Numbered from the stretch's first letter, positions 16,399 through 24,993 are shown. The stretch: DNA of 64,000 nucleotides from Caballeronia telluris (GCF_001544495.1 NZ_FCNZ02000021.1:39088-103087), one strand, 5' to 3'. Translations and numbers: made by a program. The notes: a model not told the origin generated them from the sequence alone.

Positions 16399-17661
16399 AT
16401 GACTCAATCCGCATTCTCCTACGTCGACGACGTATTGCACGCCGAAGGGGTATCCGCCGCTTCGCTCGCCGACCAGTTCGGCACGCCGCTTTACGTCTAT
16501 TCGCGCAGCGCGCTAACCGCCGCCTATCGCGCCTACGCGGATGCCTGCGATGGCCGTCGCGCCAAAATCCACGTCGCCGTGAAGGCGAACAGCAATCTCG
16601 CGGTGCTCAACGTGTTCGCGCGACTGGGCGCGGGCTTCGACATCGTCTCGTCGGGCGAACTGGCGCGCGTGCTGGCCGCGGGCGGCAAAGCCGAAGACAC
16701 GGTGTTCTCGGGCGTCGGTAAAACGGCGGCCGAAATGCGCGAGGCGCTCGACGCGGGCGTCAAGTGCTTCAACGTCGAATCGATTCCGGAACTGCACGCG
16801 CTGAACGACGTGGCGAAGGCGGCGGGCAAGAAAGCGCCCGTGTCGCTGCGCGTGAATCCGGACGTCGATGCGAAAACGCATCCGTATATTTCCACCGGTC
16901 TGAAGTCGAACAAGTTCGGCGTCGCGTTCGCGGACGCACGCGCGACTTACCGCGAAGCCGCCGCGATGTCGAACCTGGATGTGATCGGGATCGACTGCCA
17001 TATCGGCTCGCAGATCACCGAAATCAGTCCGTACCTCGATGCCGTCGACAAATTGCTCGAACTCGTCGAGCAAGTCGAGGCGGACGGCGCGCAGATTCGT
17101 CACGTCGACGTCGGCGGCGGCCTCGGCATTACGTACGACGACGAGACGCCGCCCGACATCGGCGATTTCGTGCGCGCGATGCTCTCGCATATCGAGAAGC
17201 GCGGCCACGGCCAGCGCGAAGTGTATTTCGAGCCGGGGCGCTCGCTCGTCGGCAACGCGGGCGTGCTGCTGACCCGCGTCGAGTATCTGAAGCCGGGTGA
17301 GGAAAAGAACTTCGCCATCGTCGATGCCGCGATTAACGACCTCGCGCGCCCGGCGATGTACGAGGCGTTCCATCGCATCGTACCGGTCGTGAAGCGCGCG
17401 GTGGCGGCACACGTCTATGACGTCGTCGGACCGGTGTGCGAAAGCGGCGACTGGCTCGGACGCGAGCGCGAACTGGCCGTCGAACCGGGCGACCTGCTTG
17501 CGATCTGCTCGGCCGGCGCCTACGGCTTCGTGATGAGCTCGAACTACAACACGCGTGCGCGCGCCGCCGAGGTGATGGTCGACCACGAACGCGCGCGCCT
17601 CGTGCGCGAGCGCGAGGACGTGAAGCAACTGTTCGCCGGGGAATCGATCCTGCCGGACTGA
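16399..17661 (+). CDS. lysA: Diaminopimelate decarboxylase
   Basis: A 420-residue PLP enzyme of fold type III making L-lysine from meso-diaminopimelate. The PLP lysine is K62 in HVAVKANSN. CHIGSQI, the phosphate-binding GGGLG, and EPGRSLVGNAG follow. The catalytic cysteine of the partner subunit is C347 in VCESGDWLG. The C-terminal SSNYNTRARAAEVMV is standard. It follows lptM after 59 bp and ends at a bidirectional terminator. Confidence 0.96.
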   Translation: MTQSAFSYVDDVLHAEGVSAASLADQFGTPLYVYSRSALTAAYRAYADACDGRRAKIHVAVKANSNLAVLNVFARLGAGFDIVSSGELARVLAAGGKAEDTVFSGVGKTAAEMREALDAGVKCFNVESIPELHALNDVAKAAGKKAPVSLRVNPDVDAKTHPYISTGLKSNKFGVAFADARATYREAAAMSNLDVIGIDCHIGSQITEISPYLDAVDKLLELVEQVEADGAQIRHVDVGGGLGITYDDETPPDIGDFVRAMLSHIEKRGHGQREVYFEPGRSLVGNAGVLLTRVEYLKPGEEKNFAIVDAAINDLARPAMYEAFHRIVPVVKRAVAAHVYDVVGPVCESGDWLGRERELAVEPGDLLAICSAGAYGFVMSSNYNTRARAAEVMVDHERARLVREREDVKQLFAGESILPD

Positions 17662-17679
17662 GCTTCCTGAGCGCTCATG

Positions 17680-17709
17680 AAAAAGCGATGCCTCGGCATC
17701 GCTTTTTTT
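17680..17709. terminator. Bidirectional terminator between lysA and msrQ
   Basis: An A-run, the stem GCGATGCC (17685-17692), a 2-nt loop, GGCATCGC (17695-17702), then seven Ts. Symmetrical, so it serves lysA on the plus strand and msrQ on the minus strand; the msrQ stop codon overlaps the T-run. Confidence 0.92.
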
Positions 17710-18355
17710 ATCCGCGCGCGCGCTTGCTCCGAAGCCATACGATCAGCCGCCAGCCCAGCAGCGCCACGACGATCGCGCCGTAAATCTTCGGCAGAACCAG
17801 ATCGTGCTTGCCCGCCTTCATCCACCAGAAATGCAGGATCGCGAGCGTCGCGATTGCATAGATGGCCCGGTGCAACGTCTGCCAGCGGCGGCCGAGCTTC
17901 TTCACCATCGCTTTCGGCGACGTCGCCGCCAGCGGGATCAGCAGCACGAACGCCGCGAATCCCACTGTGATGAACGGCCGCTTGCCGATGTCCTTCACGA
18001 TTTCGGCGACGTCGAACCATTTGTCGAACCACAGGTACGTCGTGAAATGCAGCACGGCATAGCAGAACGCAAAGAGCCCGAGCATCCGGCGAAAGCGCAC
18101 GAGCCCATTCACGCCGGTCAGCCGCCGCGCGGGCGTGATCGCGAGCGTGGTGCACAGGTAGACGAGCGTCCAGAGGCCCGTCGAGCGCGTGATGAATTCG
18201 ATCGGATTGGCGCCGAGGCCGTCCGTCACGCCGAGGAACACGAGGCGCGCGAGCGGATAGAACGCCGCCAGGAACACGATCGCCTTCATCGGCGCGACCC
18301 AGCCGCCGCTCGCGGTCCTTGAAGCAGGCCGCTTGATATCGGATACGGTTGGCAT
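17708..18355 (-). CDS. msrQ: Haem-binding membrane subunit of the MsrPQ methionine sulfoxide reductase
   Basis: A 215-residue inner-membrane protein of the ferric-reductase-like family. At least five hydrophobic helices are visible, with histidines in YAVLHFTTYLW and LHRAIYAIATLAILHF positioned to bind haem b. It passes quinol-derived electrons to periplasmic MsrP. An in-frame GTG at 18364 abuts the msrP stop; I prefer the ATG nine bases later (MPTVSD). Coupled directly behind msrP. Confidence 0.9.
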   Translation of the reverse strand: MPTVSDIKRPASRTASGGWVAPMKAIVFLAAFYPLARLVFLGVTDGLGANPIEFITRSTGLWTLVYLCTTLAITPARRLTGVNGLVRFRRMLGLFAFCYAVLHFTTYLWFDKWFDVAEIVKDIGKRPFITVGFAAFVLLIPLAATSPKAMVKKLGRRWQTLHRAIYAIATLAILHFWWMKAGKHDLVLPKIYGAIVVALLGWRLIVWLRSKRARG

Positions 18356-18364
18356 GCGGTCCAC

Positions 18365-19354
18365 TCAGAAATTCTTCTTCAGATCCATGCCCTGATAGAG
18401 CGACGCGACCTGATCGGCGTAACCGTTGAACATCAGCGTCTTGCGCTTCGGCCGGAAAAAACCGTCCTCGCCGATGCGCCGCTCCGTTGCCTGGCTCCAG
18501 CGCGGGTGATCGACGGTCGGATTCACGTTCGAATAAAAGCCGTATTCGGACGGAGCGTAGGTGTTCCAGCTCGTCGGCGGCTGCTTTTCGACGAAGCGGA
18601 TTTTCACCAGCGATTTCGCGCTCTTGAAACCGTACTTCCACGGCACGATCACGCGAACCGGCGCGCCGTTCTGGTTCGGCAGAACCTGTCCGTACAGGCC
18701 GACGGTAAGCAACGTCAGCGGATTCATCGCTTCGTCCATGCGCAGGCCTTCGGAATACGGCCAGTCGAGAATCGGCGTGGACAGCCCCGGCATCTGCGAC
18801 GGATCGGCGAGCGTGACGAACTGCACGTACTTCGCGTTGCTCGTCGGCTCGACGCGCCGGATGAGTTCCGAGAGCGACACGCCGATCCACGGAATCACCA
18901 TCGACCAGCCTTCAACGCAACGCAGCCGGTACACGCGCTCCTCGAGCGGCGCGAGCTTCAGGATTTCGTCGATGTCGTACACCTTCGGGTTCTTGATCGC
19001 GCCCTCGACGGAAATTTTCCAGGGCTTCGGCCGCAGCGAATGGGCGTTCTGCACGGGATCGCCCTTGTCGGTGCCGAACTCGTAGTAGTTGTTGTACGAC
19101 GTGATGTCCTTGAACGGCGTGACTTTATCGGTGACGACGAACTTCGAATTCATCGTCGCCGCGAGTTTCTGGCCCTTCGCGTCCGGCGAGGTCATGGCGG
19201 CGAACGCTTCGCCGCTTGCGCCGACCAGTCCCGTTGCAGCAACCGCGCCCATCGCCCGCAGCACGCGGCGGCGGTTCTCGAACACTTCGCGCGGCGTGAT
19301 CTCGCTTCGCGCAATATCGTCGCCGTAAAGCTGACGATCTCGTTTGATCCACAT
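18365..19354 (-). CDS. msrP: Periplasmic methionine sulfoxide reductase, molybdopterin catalytic subunit
   Basis: A 329-residue Tat-exported molybdoenzyme (E. coli MsrP 334) that repairs oxidised methionines in envelope proteins. The twin-arginine signal is ENRRRVLRAMG (residues 26-36), with export cleavage near residue 52. The Mo-coordinating cysteine is C146 in YRLRCVEGWSM. The sulfite-oxidase-like fold continues with 'PVRVIVPWKYGFKSAKSLV'. The ATG has AAGGGA upstream; a longer frame from 19402 adds a non-family N-terminus. It is the first gene of msrPQ. Confidence 0.94.
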   Translation of the reverse strand: MWIKRDRQLYGDDIARSEITPREVFENRRRVLRAMGAVAATGLVGASGEAFAAMTSPDAKGQKLAATMNSKFVVTDKVTPFKDITSYNNYYEFGTDKGDPVQNAHSLRPKPWKISVEGAIKNPKVYDIDEILKLAPLEERVYRLRCVEGWSMVIPWIGVSLSELIRRVEPTSNAKYVQFVTLADPSQMPGLSTPILDWPYSEGLRMDEAMNPLTLLTVGLYGQVLPNQNGAPVRVIVPWKYGFKSAKSLVKIRFVEKQPPTSWNTYAPSEYGFYSNVNPTVDHPRWSQATERRIGEDGFFRPKRKTLMFNGYADQVASLYQGMDLKKNF

Positions 19355-19460
19355 TTTGCAGTCCCTTCCCGTTACGCCGCCGCGCCGGACCGGCGCGCGC
19401 ATTCCCGACAGTAATAAAGGTCGAACAGGCTTTCGGGTGCGCCTATTCCGCGCATGGCGA

Positions 19461-19497
19461 AAAAAAACCGCCAGCAGAATTTGCGTGACGGTTTTTA
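19461..19497 (-). terminator. Possible terminator after ccsB
   Basis: On the minus strand an ACCG...CGGT hairpin with a large, partly paired loop is followed by eight Ts (plus-strand A-run 19460-19467). It lies 20 bp past the ccsB stop. The stem is short, so confidence is moderate. Confidence 0.5.
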
Positions 19498-19518
19498 GTC
19501 GGGCGACGGCTCGCCGGA

Positions 19519-20721
19519 TTACAGCTTGCCGTAGCTATGCAGCCCCGAAAGGAACATGTTGACGCCGAGGAACGCGAAGGTCGTGACGATCAGTCCCGTC
19601 AGCGCCCACCACGCGGCGGCGGCGCCGCGCAGGCCCTTCATCAGGCGCATGTGAAGCCACGCCGCGTAGTTCAGCCAGACGATCAGCGCCCACGTTTCCT
19701 TCGGGTCCCAGCTCCAGTAGCCGCCCCACGCTTCGGCGGCCCACAGCGCGCCGAGGATCGTCGCGATGGTGAAGAACGCGAAGCCCACCGCGATCGACTT
19801 GTACATGACGTCGTCGAGCACTTCGAGCGACGGCAGACGGTCGGCGAGCACACCACGTTGCTTCGCCAGATACGCGACCGACACCATCGCCGACAGCGCG
19901 AAGCTGCCATAACCGATGAAATTCGCCGGAACGTGGATCTTCATCCACCAGCTTTGCAGCGCCGGGACGAGCGGCTGGATCTGCTGGGCGTCGCGGGCGA
20001 TCGAGTACCACATCAGGAAGCCTACCGCCGCGCCGATCACGAGCAGCACGAACGCGCCCATCGCGCGCGTCGCGTAATGCTGCTCGTAGTAGAGATAGAA
20101 CAGCGACGTGATCAGGCAGAACAGCACGAAGACTTCATACAGATTCGAAATCGGAATGTGCCCGACGTCCGTCCCGATCAGATACGACTCGTACCAGCGC
20201 ACCATCAGGCCGACGAAGCCCATCAGCACCGCGACCCACGTCATGCGCGAGCCGATCGCGCCGCCCGTCGCCGAGCGTGACAGAAGACCGATCCAGTAGA
20301 ACACCGTCGCGAGCACGAAAAGCGCGCTCATCCACAGAATCGCGGACTGGCTCGACAGGAAATACTTCAGGAAGAAGGTGGTGTCGGCGCGGGCGAGGTC
20401 GGCGTGATAAAGCTGGATTGCCGTGAGCGACAGCAACGCGATCATCGCGATCAGGAGCCGCACCGGCTTCCAGCGCCAGCCGAGCACGACGAAGGTCGGC
20501 ACGGCTGCGATCAGCACCGCCTTGTCGTAATAATCCATGAACGGGTAGTAGCGGTTCAGCGCGAAACCCGCGCCCGCCACCATCGCTAGCGCGAACAGCC
20601 AGTCGAGCGCGCCGAGTTTCTTCAGGAACGGACGGTCGTCGAACAGGGACGCATCGGCGGGGCTCGGTGCGGGCGTCTGCGCGGCCGGAGTCGAACGGGA
20701 GGAAGCTTGAGTGAGAGCCAT
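19519..20721 (-). CDS. ccsB: Cytochrome c maturation protein CcsB/CcsA (system II haem handling)
   Basis: A 400-residue polytopic membrane protein of the CcmC/CcmF/CcsA haem-handling superfamily. The tryptophan-rich WWD motif is 'WGGYWSWDPKETWA' (about residues 335-348), and flanking histidines occur in KIHVPANFIGYGSF and WLHMRLMKG. With ResB it delivers haem to apocytochromes c in the periplasm. I took the ATG at MALTQASSR; the longer frame from 20844 runs back into resB. It starts 4 bp after resB. Names vary in the literature (CcsA, CcsB, ResC). Confidence 0.9.
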   Translation of the reverse strand: MALTQASSRSTPAAQTPAPSPADASLFDDRPFLKKLGALDWLFALAMVAGAGFALNRYYPFMDYYDKAVLIAAVPTFVVLGWRWKPVRLLIAMIALLSLTAIQLYHADLARADTTFFLKYFLSSQSAILWMSALFVLATVFYWIGLLSRSATGGAIGSRMTWVAVLMGFVGLMVRWYESYLIGTDVGHIPISNLYEVFVLFCLITSLFYLYYEQHYATRAMGAFVLLVIGAAVGFLMWYSIARDAQQIQPLVPALQSWWMKIHVPANFIGYGSFALSAMVSVAYLAKQRGVLADRLPSLEVLDDVMYKSIAVGFAFFTIATILGALWAAEAWGGYWSWDPKETWALIVWLNYAAWLHMRLMKGLRGAAAAWWALTGLIVTTFAFLGVNMFLSGLHSYGKL

Positions 20722-20725
20722 GATC

Positions 20726-22975
20726 TTACCGAGTTGATTCGTGCGAGCCGACGGATTCGGAGTGCGCGGCGGCGGGTTGCGACGCCGGGACGGCTTCGGC
20801 CGCCTCGCTGGCTTCGACCGGCCGGCCGCCGAGCGCGGCGGCAACGGTATCGCGCGTCTCCCGGAATTCCTTTTCGAAGTCGAGCGTTCTGCGCGCGGTG
20901 GACATTGCCATCAGCACGGTCGCGCCGCCCCCGTCTTTATCTTTGAGCCAGAACCAGAGCCGGCGTTCGCGGACGTAGAACATCGCGAAAATGCCGAGTA
21001 CGAGCAGGAGGCTGCCAAGATACACCAGTTTTTTACCCGGCGCGCGCGTGAGCTGGAACACCGACGCCTGGATCTGCTTGAACGAGTCCAGTTGCAGGAA
21101 AACCGGCGATCCGTACAGAAAGCTGTCGGAAAGCGCGTTGATCGACGATTGTACGAACGCGGTCGTTTTTTCGTCGACCTTGGCTTCCGGCAGGCCGTTC
21201 TGCACGCGTGCGATCTGCCACACGTCCCACGTCGCGCCTTCCAGCATGCGCAGCAGGAGCCCCGCCGCCTTTTCCTGCTCGCCCTTCGGCACCGAGCGGT
21301 CGATGAAGCTCGCGATCGCCTGGAAGCCGCCGTTCACCTGGCCGTTTTGCGTGCCGTTCGCCTGCATTGCGCCGGATTCGTCGGCGCCCGCGAAGAGATT
21401 CAGCACCCGAACGGCGCTCTCTTCCAGATGCTTCTGCAACTCGCCGCTCGATTGCGGCACCGAGCGCTGCGCGAAGCGACGCGCCGCCTCGATGCGTGTC
21501 GCCGGCGTCGCGAGCGCCGCGCGCAGCAGCATCCACTGCTTGACCGAGTTCTGTTCGTCGGCGGGAATGCGCAGGTAGCGGAACGGGTCGTTCGGGCTTG
21601 CGCGCATGCCGGCGAGGAACATCTGCTGGCCGCCGACATCGACCGGCAGCATGTAGTTGTTGTATTCGCGCGCCTGGCCGTCCGTGCCGCGCACCTTGTA
21701 CTGCACCGACGGCCCGACGTTGCGCAGGTCGTTCGGCTTCGAGGTCTTCGCGCCCGAACCCAGGCGTTCGTCGAAAGCCTGCTTGAGCGAATGCGTCTGG
21801 CCGACGCCGCGCGCATCGACCTGCCCGCTGCCGTTCGTCACGTTCTCGACGTTGATCGCGCGGAAATCGGTGAATTCGACCGTGTCGCCTTTTGCGCCGA
21901 TCATCTGCGAACTGATCGGCGCCGTCCCGCCGATCGCGCCGTTAAACGGCATCGTTTTGGGGCTGTCGCCGGCCATCGGCCACGCGGTCATTTCGAGCTT
22001 CGAGCCGCCGTCCTGGAAACTCGACTGGTAGATCGAGATGCCGTCGTAGGTGAACGGCTTGTTCACTTCGATGCGCGCCGGAATGCGCTTGCCGGTCGCG
22101 TGGTCCGTCACAACGATGTCGCTCGCGAAGAGCTTCGGCATGCCGGTCGAGTAGTAATCGACGATGAACTTGTCGAGTTGAATGGAGAACGGCAGGTCCT
22201 GGATCAGCGAGCCGTCCTGCTGGTTCAGGATCGCCGTGCCGACGTACTGTCCCTCGGGCACCCACGCGTAACCGCGAAACGTCGGATTGGTCGACGAAAG
22301 GCGATGCTCACGCGGGATGTCGTTGATGACGGCGTTCGTGCTGACCGGCGTCTTGTTGAAGAGCCACATCTGCAGCTTGATCGGCAGGTTGCTGTCGATC
22401 AAGCCGCCGAGGCAAATCACGACGATCGCCAGATGCGCCGAGATATAGCCGAGTTTCGTGAGCGCGCCGCGCTTGGCCGCGATCAGCGTCGCGCCGCTTT
22501 CGGTTTCGCGCGTGACGAGCTTGTAGCCGAGTTTCGTCGAAAGGCGCTGCAAGGTCGCGGCGGTTTCGGCGCGGTTCGTCGTCACCGCGTACTCGCCCTT
22601 GTGATGGAACGCGCGCAGGCTGCCTTCGCGCACGCGGTCCTTCCAGCTCTTCATGTCGGCGATCATCTTCGGGCCGTTGCGGATCACGCATAGCGACACC
22701 GAGATCACCAGAAAGATCATGATGACCATGAACCACCACGCGCTGTACACGGTGTAGAGGCTCAAGCCACGGAAGATGTCGGCCCAGAACGGTCCGAACT
22801 GGTTGACGTAATTCGGATACGGATCTTCCTGCGTGAGAACCGTGCCGATGATGCTCGCGATCGCAAGCACGACGAGCAAGGCGATCGCGAACCGCATCGA
22901 ACTGACGAGTTCGACGAAATGCCTGACAGCCCGACGACTCGACTTCGACTGCATTCCCGAGGTGGTGACGCTCAT
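20726..22975 (-). CDS. resB: Cytochrome c biogenesis protein ResB/Ccs1
   Basis: A 749-residue protein. Three transmembrane helices lie in the first 210 residues ('FAIALLVVLAIASIIGTVL', 'WWFMVIMIFLVISVSL', 'ISAHLAIVVICLGGLIDS'). A large periplasmic domain follows, with ResB segments such as ITYDGISIYQSSFQDGG-like 'FTYDGISIYQSSFQDG'. A fourth helix near residue 650 ('LVYLGSLLLVLGIFAMFYV') precedes a cytoplasmic tail. Forms the system II cytochrome c synthase with the next gene. Located between a c4 cytochrome gene and ccsB, so haem attachment machinery sits beside a likely substrate. Confidence 0.92.
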   Translation of the reverse strand: MSVTTSGMQSKSSRRAVRHFVELVSSMRFAIALLVVLAIASIIGTVLTQEDPYPNYVNQFGPFWADIFRGLSLYTVYSAWWFMVIMIFLVISVSLCVIRNGPKMIADMKSWKDRVREGSLRAFHHKGEYAVTTNRAETAATLQRLSTKLGYKLVTRETESGATLIAAKRGALTKLGYISAHLAIVVICLGGLIDSNLPIKLQMWLFNKTPVSTNAVINDIPREHRLSSTNPTFRGYAWVPEGQYVGTAILNQQDGSLIQDLPFSIQLDKFIVDYYSTGMPKLFASDIVVTDHATGKRIPARIEVNKPFTYDGISIYQSSFQDGGSKLEMTAWPMAGDSPKTMPFNGAIGGTAPISSQMIGAKGDTVEFTDFRAINVENVTNGSGQVDARGVGQTHSLKQAFDERLGSGAKTSKPNDLRNVGPSVQYKVRGTDGQAREYNNYMLPVDVGGQQMFLAGMRASPNDPFRYLRIPADEQNSVKQWMLLRAALATPATRIEAARRFAQRSVPQSSGELQKHLEESAVRVLNLFAGADESGAMQANGTQNGQVNGGFQAIASFIDRSVPKGEQEKAAGLLLRMLEGATWDVWQIARVQNGLPEAKVDEKTTAFVQSSINALSDSFLYGSPVFLQLDSFKQIQASVFQLTRAPGKKLVYLGSLLLVLGIFAMFYVRERRLWFWLKDKDGGGATVLMAMSTARRTLDFEKEFRETRDTVAAALGGRPVEASEAAEAVPASQPAAAHSESVGSHESTR

Positions 22976-22995
22976 TCAAACTCCGACTGGACAGC

Positions 22996-23045
22996 AAAAA
23001 AGGGTGGAGACGCCAGCGGTCATTGACCGACGTCCCACCCTTTTC
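22996..23045 (-). terminator. Terminator between the cytochrome c4 gene and resB
   Basis: Arms 22998-23007 and 23035-23044 pair perfectly over 10 bp and enclose a smaller palindromic hairpin near 23016-23029. On the minus strand the stem is followed by a T-run (plus A-run 22996-23001). It ends only about 20 bp before the resB start, so either resB has a promoter inside this element or it depends on read-through. Confidence 0.8.
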
Positions 23046-23141
23046 TTGTTTGCGCCGGTCTCGTCGGACCGGCTTCGTAATATGGGCGACTGCTGCGTGG
23101 CGACGCCATGCGCGGCTGCCACGCTCTTTGACGCGTGAAGC

Positions 23142-23798
23142 TTAATGCAATCCCGCGATGTAATCCGACACCGCCTTGATCTCCGCATCGGTGAGGCGCA
23201 GCGAGATCGTGTGCATCGGCTCGCTGTTGTTACGCGTGCCCTGGGCGAACGCGGTCAACTGCGCCGCCGTGTAGTCGCCCCACTGCCACGAGAGCCGCGG
23301 ATACTGCACCGGAATACCCATGCCGGTGGCGCCGTGACAGGCCGCGCACGCCGGCACGCCCTTGTCCGCGATGCCGCCGCGGTAGATCTTCTGGCCGAGC
23401 GCGACGGTGTTCTTGTCGCGCGCGAAGCCCGGTTTGGTCTTCTGCGACGCGAAGTAAGCCGCGACGTTGACCGCATCCTGATCCGACAGCGCGCTCGCGA
23501 TGCCCGCCATGATCGGATTGTTGCGCGCCGGCGCCTTTGCGCCGGGTTGCGTCTTGTAATCCTTCAACTGCTTGACGATGTATTCGGCATGCTGGCCCGC
23601 GAGCTTCGGAAACGCCGCGCCGGCGCTGTTGCCGTCCGCCGCGTGACACGCGGCACATACCTGGGTTGCGATTGCCTGTCCCCGGTTCAGATCCGGTTTC
23701 GCAGGCTGGGCGGGCTCCGCCGCTTGTCCTGACACTGCCAATCCACCGAACGTTGCTGCAACTTGAAGCACCATCAGAGACTTGTACAGTCGGTTCAT
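23142..23798 (-). CDS. Di-haem cytochrome c4
   Basis: A 218-residue periplasmic electron carrier. There is a Sec signal peptide (about 1-27, cleavage after GQA). Two haem-binding motifs are present: CAACH at 48-52 and CAACH at 151-155, spaced as in the two-domain c4 family. Each domain has a downstream methionine ligand candidate (PIMAGIA near 95-101; EPMHTIS near 190). The ATG at MNRLYKS gives the signal peptide; an upstream in-frame start is unsupported. It probably feeds a terminal oxidase and is matured by the adjacent ResB/CcsB. Confidence 0.92.
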   Translation of the reverse strand: MNRLYKSLMVLQVAATFGGLAVSGQAAEPAQPAKPDLNRGQAIATQVCAACHAADGNSAGAAFPKLAGQHAEYIVKQLKDYKTQPGAKAPARNNPIMAGIASALSDQDAVNVAAYFASQKTKPGFARDKNTVALGQKIYRGGIADKGVPACAACHGATGMGIPVQYPRLSWQWGDYTAAQLTAFAQGTRNNSEPMHTISLRLTDAEIKAVSDYIAGLH

Positions 23799-24075
23799 TC
23801 GCGTACCCTGTTTTTCGTCTTGTGAGAATGTGAGGTTCTGCAAAACGACGGCGACCTTTTTCGCCACAAGATACCCGAACGAAGGGCTCGAAAAATGCCC
23901 GAAAATCCGTCCCGCTCCTTATCTGGCTTGGGTCTTGCGCGCCCTTGCTGGTCTTTTCGAAAACCGCCGTATTGTACAATAACCCGCTAATCGCAAAGAC
24001 GCCAGTCGGGGCGAGCCCAGTATTTACGGGGTTCTCAAGGCTTGGGTTCTCACAGCTTTCTCAATCGGCCCGCCA
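23799..24075. other. Divergent intergenic region between cytochrome c4 and engB
   Basis: 277 bp with no gene. The notable element is a 10-bp perfect palindrome ATTGTACAAT at 23971-23980, which contains a -10-like TACAAT on both strands. I find no convincing -35 at a proper distance on either strand (TTGCTG at 23945-23950 is too far; TTGCGA on the minus strand is too close). It must hold both promoters, but I cannot place them firmly. Confidence 0.4.
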
Positions 24076-24738
24076 ATGTCATTCCTGCTCCATCAAGCCC
24101 GTTTCTTCACGACGGTCAATCATCTGCGCGATTTGCCGCCCACGCCGCAGCCCGAAATCGCGTTCGCCGGACGCTCGAACGCGGGCAAGTCGACCGCGAT
24201 CAACATCCTGTGCAATCAGAAACGGCTGGCTTTCGCGAGCAAGACACCGGGACGCACACAGCATATCAATTACTTCTCGGTCGGTCCGGCCGACGCGCCC
24301 GTCGCGCATCTCGTCGATTTGCCGGGTTACGGCTACGCCGAAGTGCCGGGCGCCGCGAAGGCGCACTGGCAGCAACTGCTCTCCACTTACCTGCAAAGCC
24401 GCGCCCAGCTTTGCGGGATGATCCTGATGATGGACTCGCGCCGGCCGCTGACCGAACTCGATCAGATCATGATCGACTGGTTCGCGCCGACGGGTAAGCC
24501 GATCCACGCGCTCCTCACCAAATGCGACAAATTGACGCGACAGGAGATGACCAACGCCCTGCGCGCGACGAAGAAATCGTTCGCGGATTACAAGGCGGCG
24601 GGGTATCGCGGGGAACTGACGGTGCAGCTTTTTTCGGCGCTCAAACGCACCGGCATCGAAGAGGCGCACGAACTCGTGGAAAGCTGGCTGATCCCTGAAG
24701 CGGCGGGCGAGAGCGAAGCCGAAGACGCGTCGCAGTGA
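24076..24738 (+). CDS. engB: Ribosome-biogenesis GTPase EngB/YsxC/YihA
   Basis: A 220-residue essential GTPase for 50S subunit assembly. G1 GRSNAGKS is at 32-39, G2 PGRTQHIN follows at about 57, G3 is DLPGYGYAEV, G4 is TKCDKLTR and G5 is in 'LFSALKRTG'. The start MSFLLHQARF is the family norm. It is followed by a short palindromic hairpin (24743-24760) and then by a terminator that points the other way (see the small RNA candidate). Confidence 0.95.
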   Translation: MSFLLHQARFFTTVNHLRDLPPTPQPEIAFAGRSNAGKSTAINILCNQKRLAFASKTPGRTQHINYFSVGPADAPVAHLVDLPGYGYAEVPGAAKAHWQQLLSTYLQSRAQLCGMILMMDSRRPLTELDQIMIDWFAPTGKPIHALLTKCDKLTRQEMTNALRATKKSFADYKAAGYRGELTVQLFSALKRTGIEEAHELVESWLIPEAAGESEAEDASQ

Positions 24739-24742
24739 ACCG

Positions 24743-24760
24743 GCTTTTCATGTGAAAAGC
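24743..24760. repeat. Hairpin immediately downstream of engB
   Basis: Perfect 8-bp arms (24743-24750 and 24753-24760) with a 2-nt loop, 5 bp after the engB stop. No T-run follows on the plus strand, so it is a weak terminator candidate for engB or a 3'-end stabiliser. Confidence 0.45.
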
Positions 24761-24770
24761 GGCCGCGCAT

Positions 24771-24796
24771 AAAAAAACCCGCCGCATGACGGCGGG
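24771..24796 (-). terminator. Intrinsic terminator of the candidate small RNA
   Basis: Seven-bp G+C stem (24778-24784 with 24790-24796), 5-nt loop, and a run of seven Ts on the minus strand. The plus-strand side has no T-run, so it cannot be the normal terminator of engB. Confidence 0.85.
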
Positions 24797-24876
24797 TCAA
24801 ACAGCCTAATCGAATAACGACAGGCACCCGCTCAGGGAGGAGAAGCGGGGAGTTCAGCGCAAAGCGCCTAGCTCGA
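24771..24876 (-). ncRNA. Candidate small RNA with exposed anti-Shine-Dalgarno loop
   Basis: No protein gene is on the minus strand here, yet a textbook intrinsic terminator is: stem 24778-24784/24790-24796 (7 bp G+C) followed by seven Ts (plus A-run 24771-24777). About 30 nt upstream of it is a second stem, 24827-24832/24844-24849, whose 11-nt loop on the minus strand reads TCTCCTCCCTG, complementary to a strong Shine-Dalgarno. From memory, Rfam has a beta-proteobacterial toxic small RNA with an anti-SD motif found in Burkholderia; this element fits that description. The 5' end is uncertain: I see a TATCAT at 24887-24882 but no good -35. The terminator is firm, the RNA identity inferred. Confidence 0.55.
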
Positions 24877-24993
24877 TCGGTATGATATACCATTGTCTTG
24901 AAAAGTTTCTGGACGGGCCCGCGCGGCACAGCCAGCGAGGCTTCGAGCCAGCCCGCGCCCGCGATCAATCGAATCCCCCACGTCGACGACATC

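Noticed and set aside
17544..18890. A 448-codon minus-strand frame spanning msrQ and parts of lysA and msrP.
   Set aside because: Out of frame with all three recognisable genes and crosses a terminator.
24898..24993. A 32-codon upstream extension of hemB.
   Set aside because: Not similar to the HemB N-terminus. The ATG at 24994 gives the usual start, and the extension overlaps the small RNA region.
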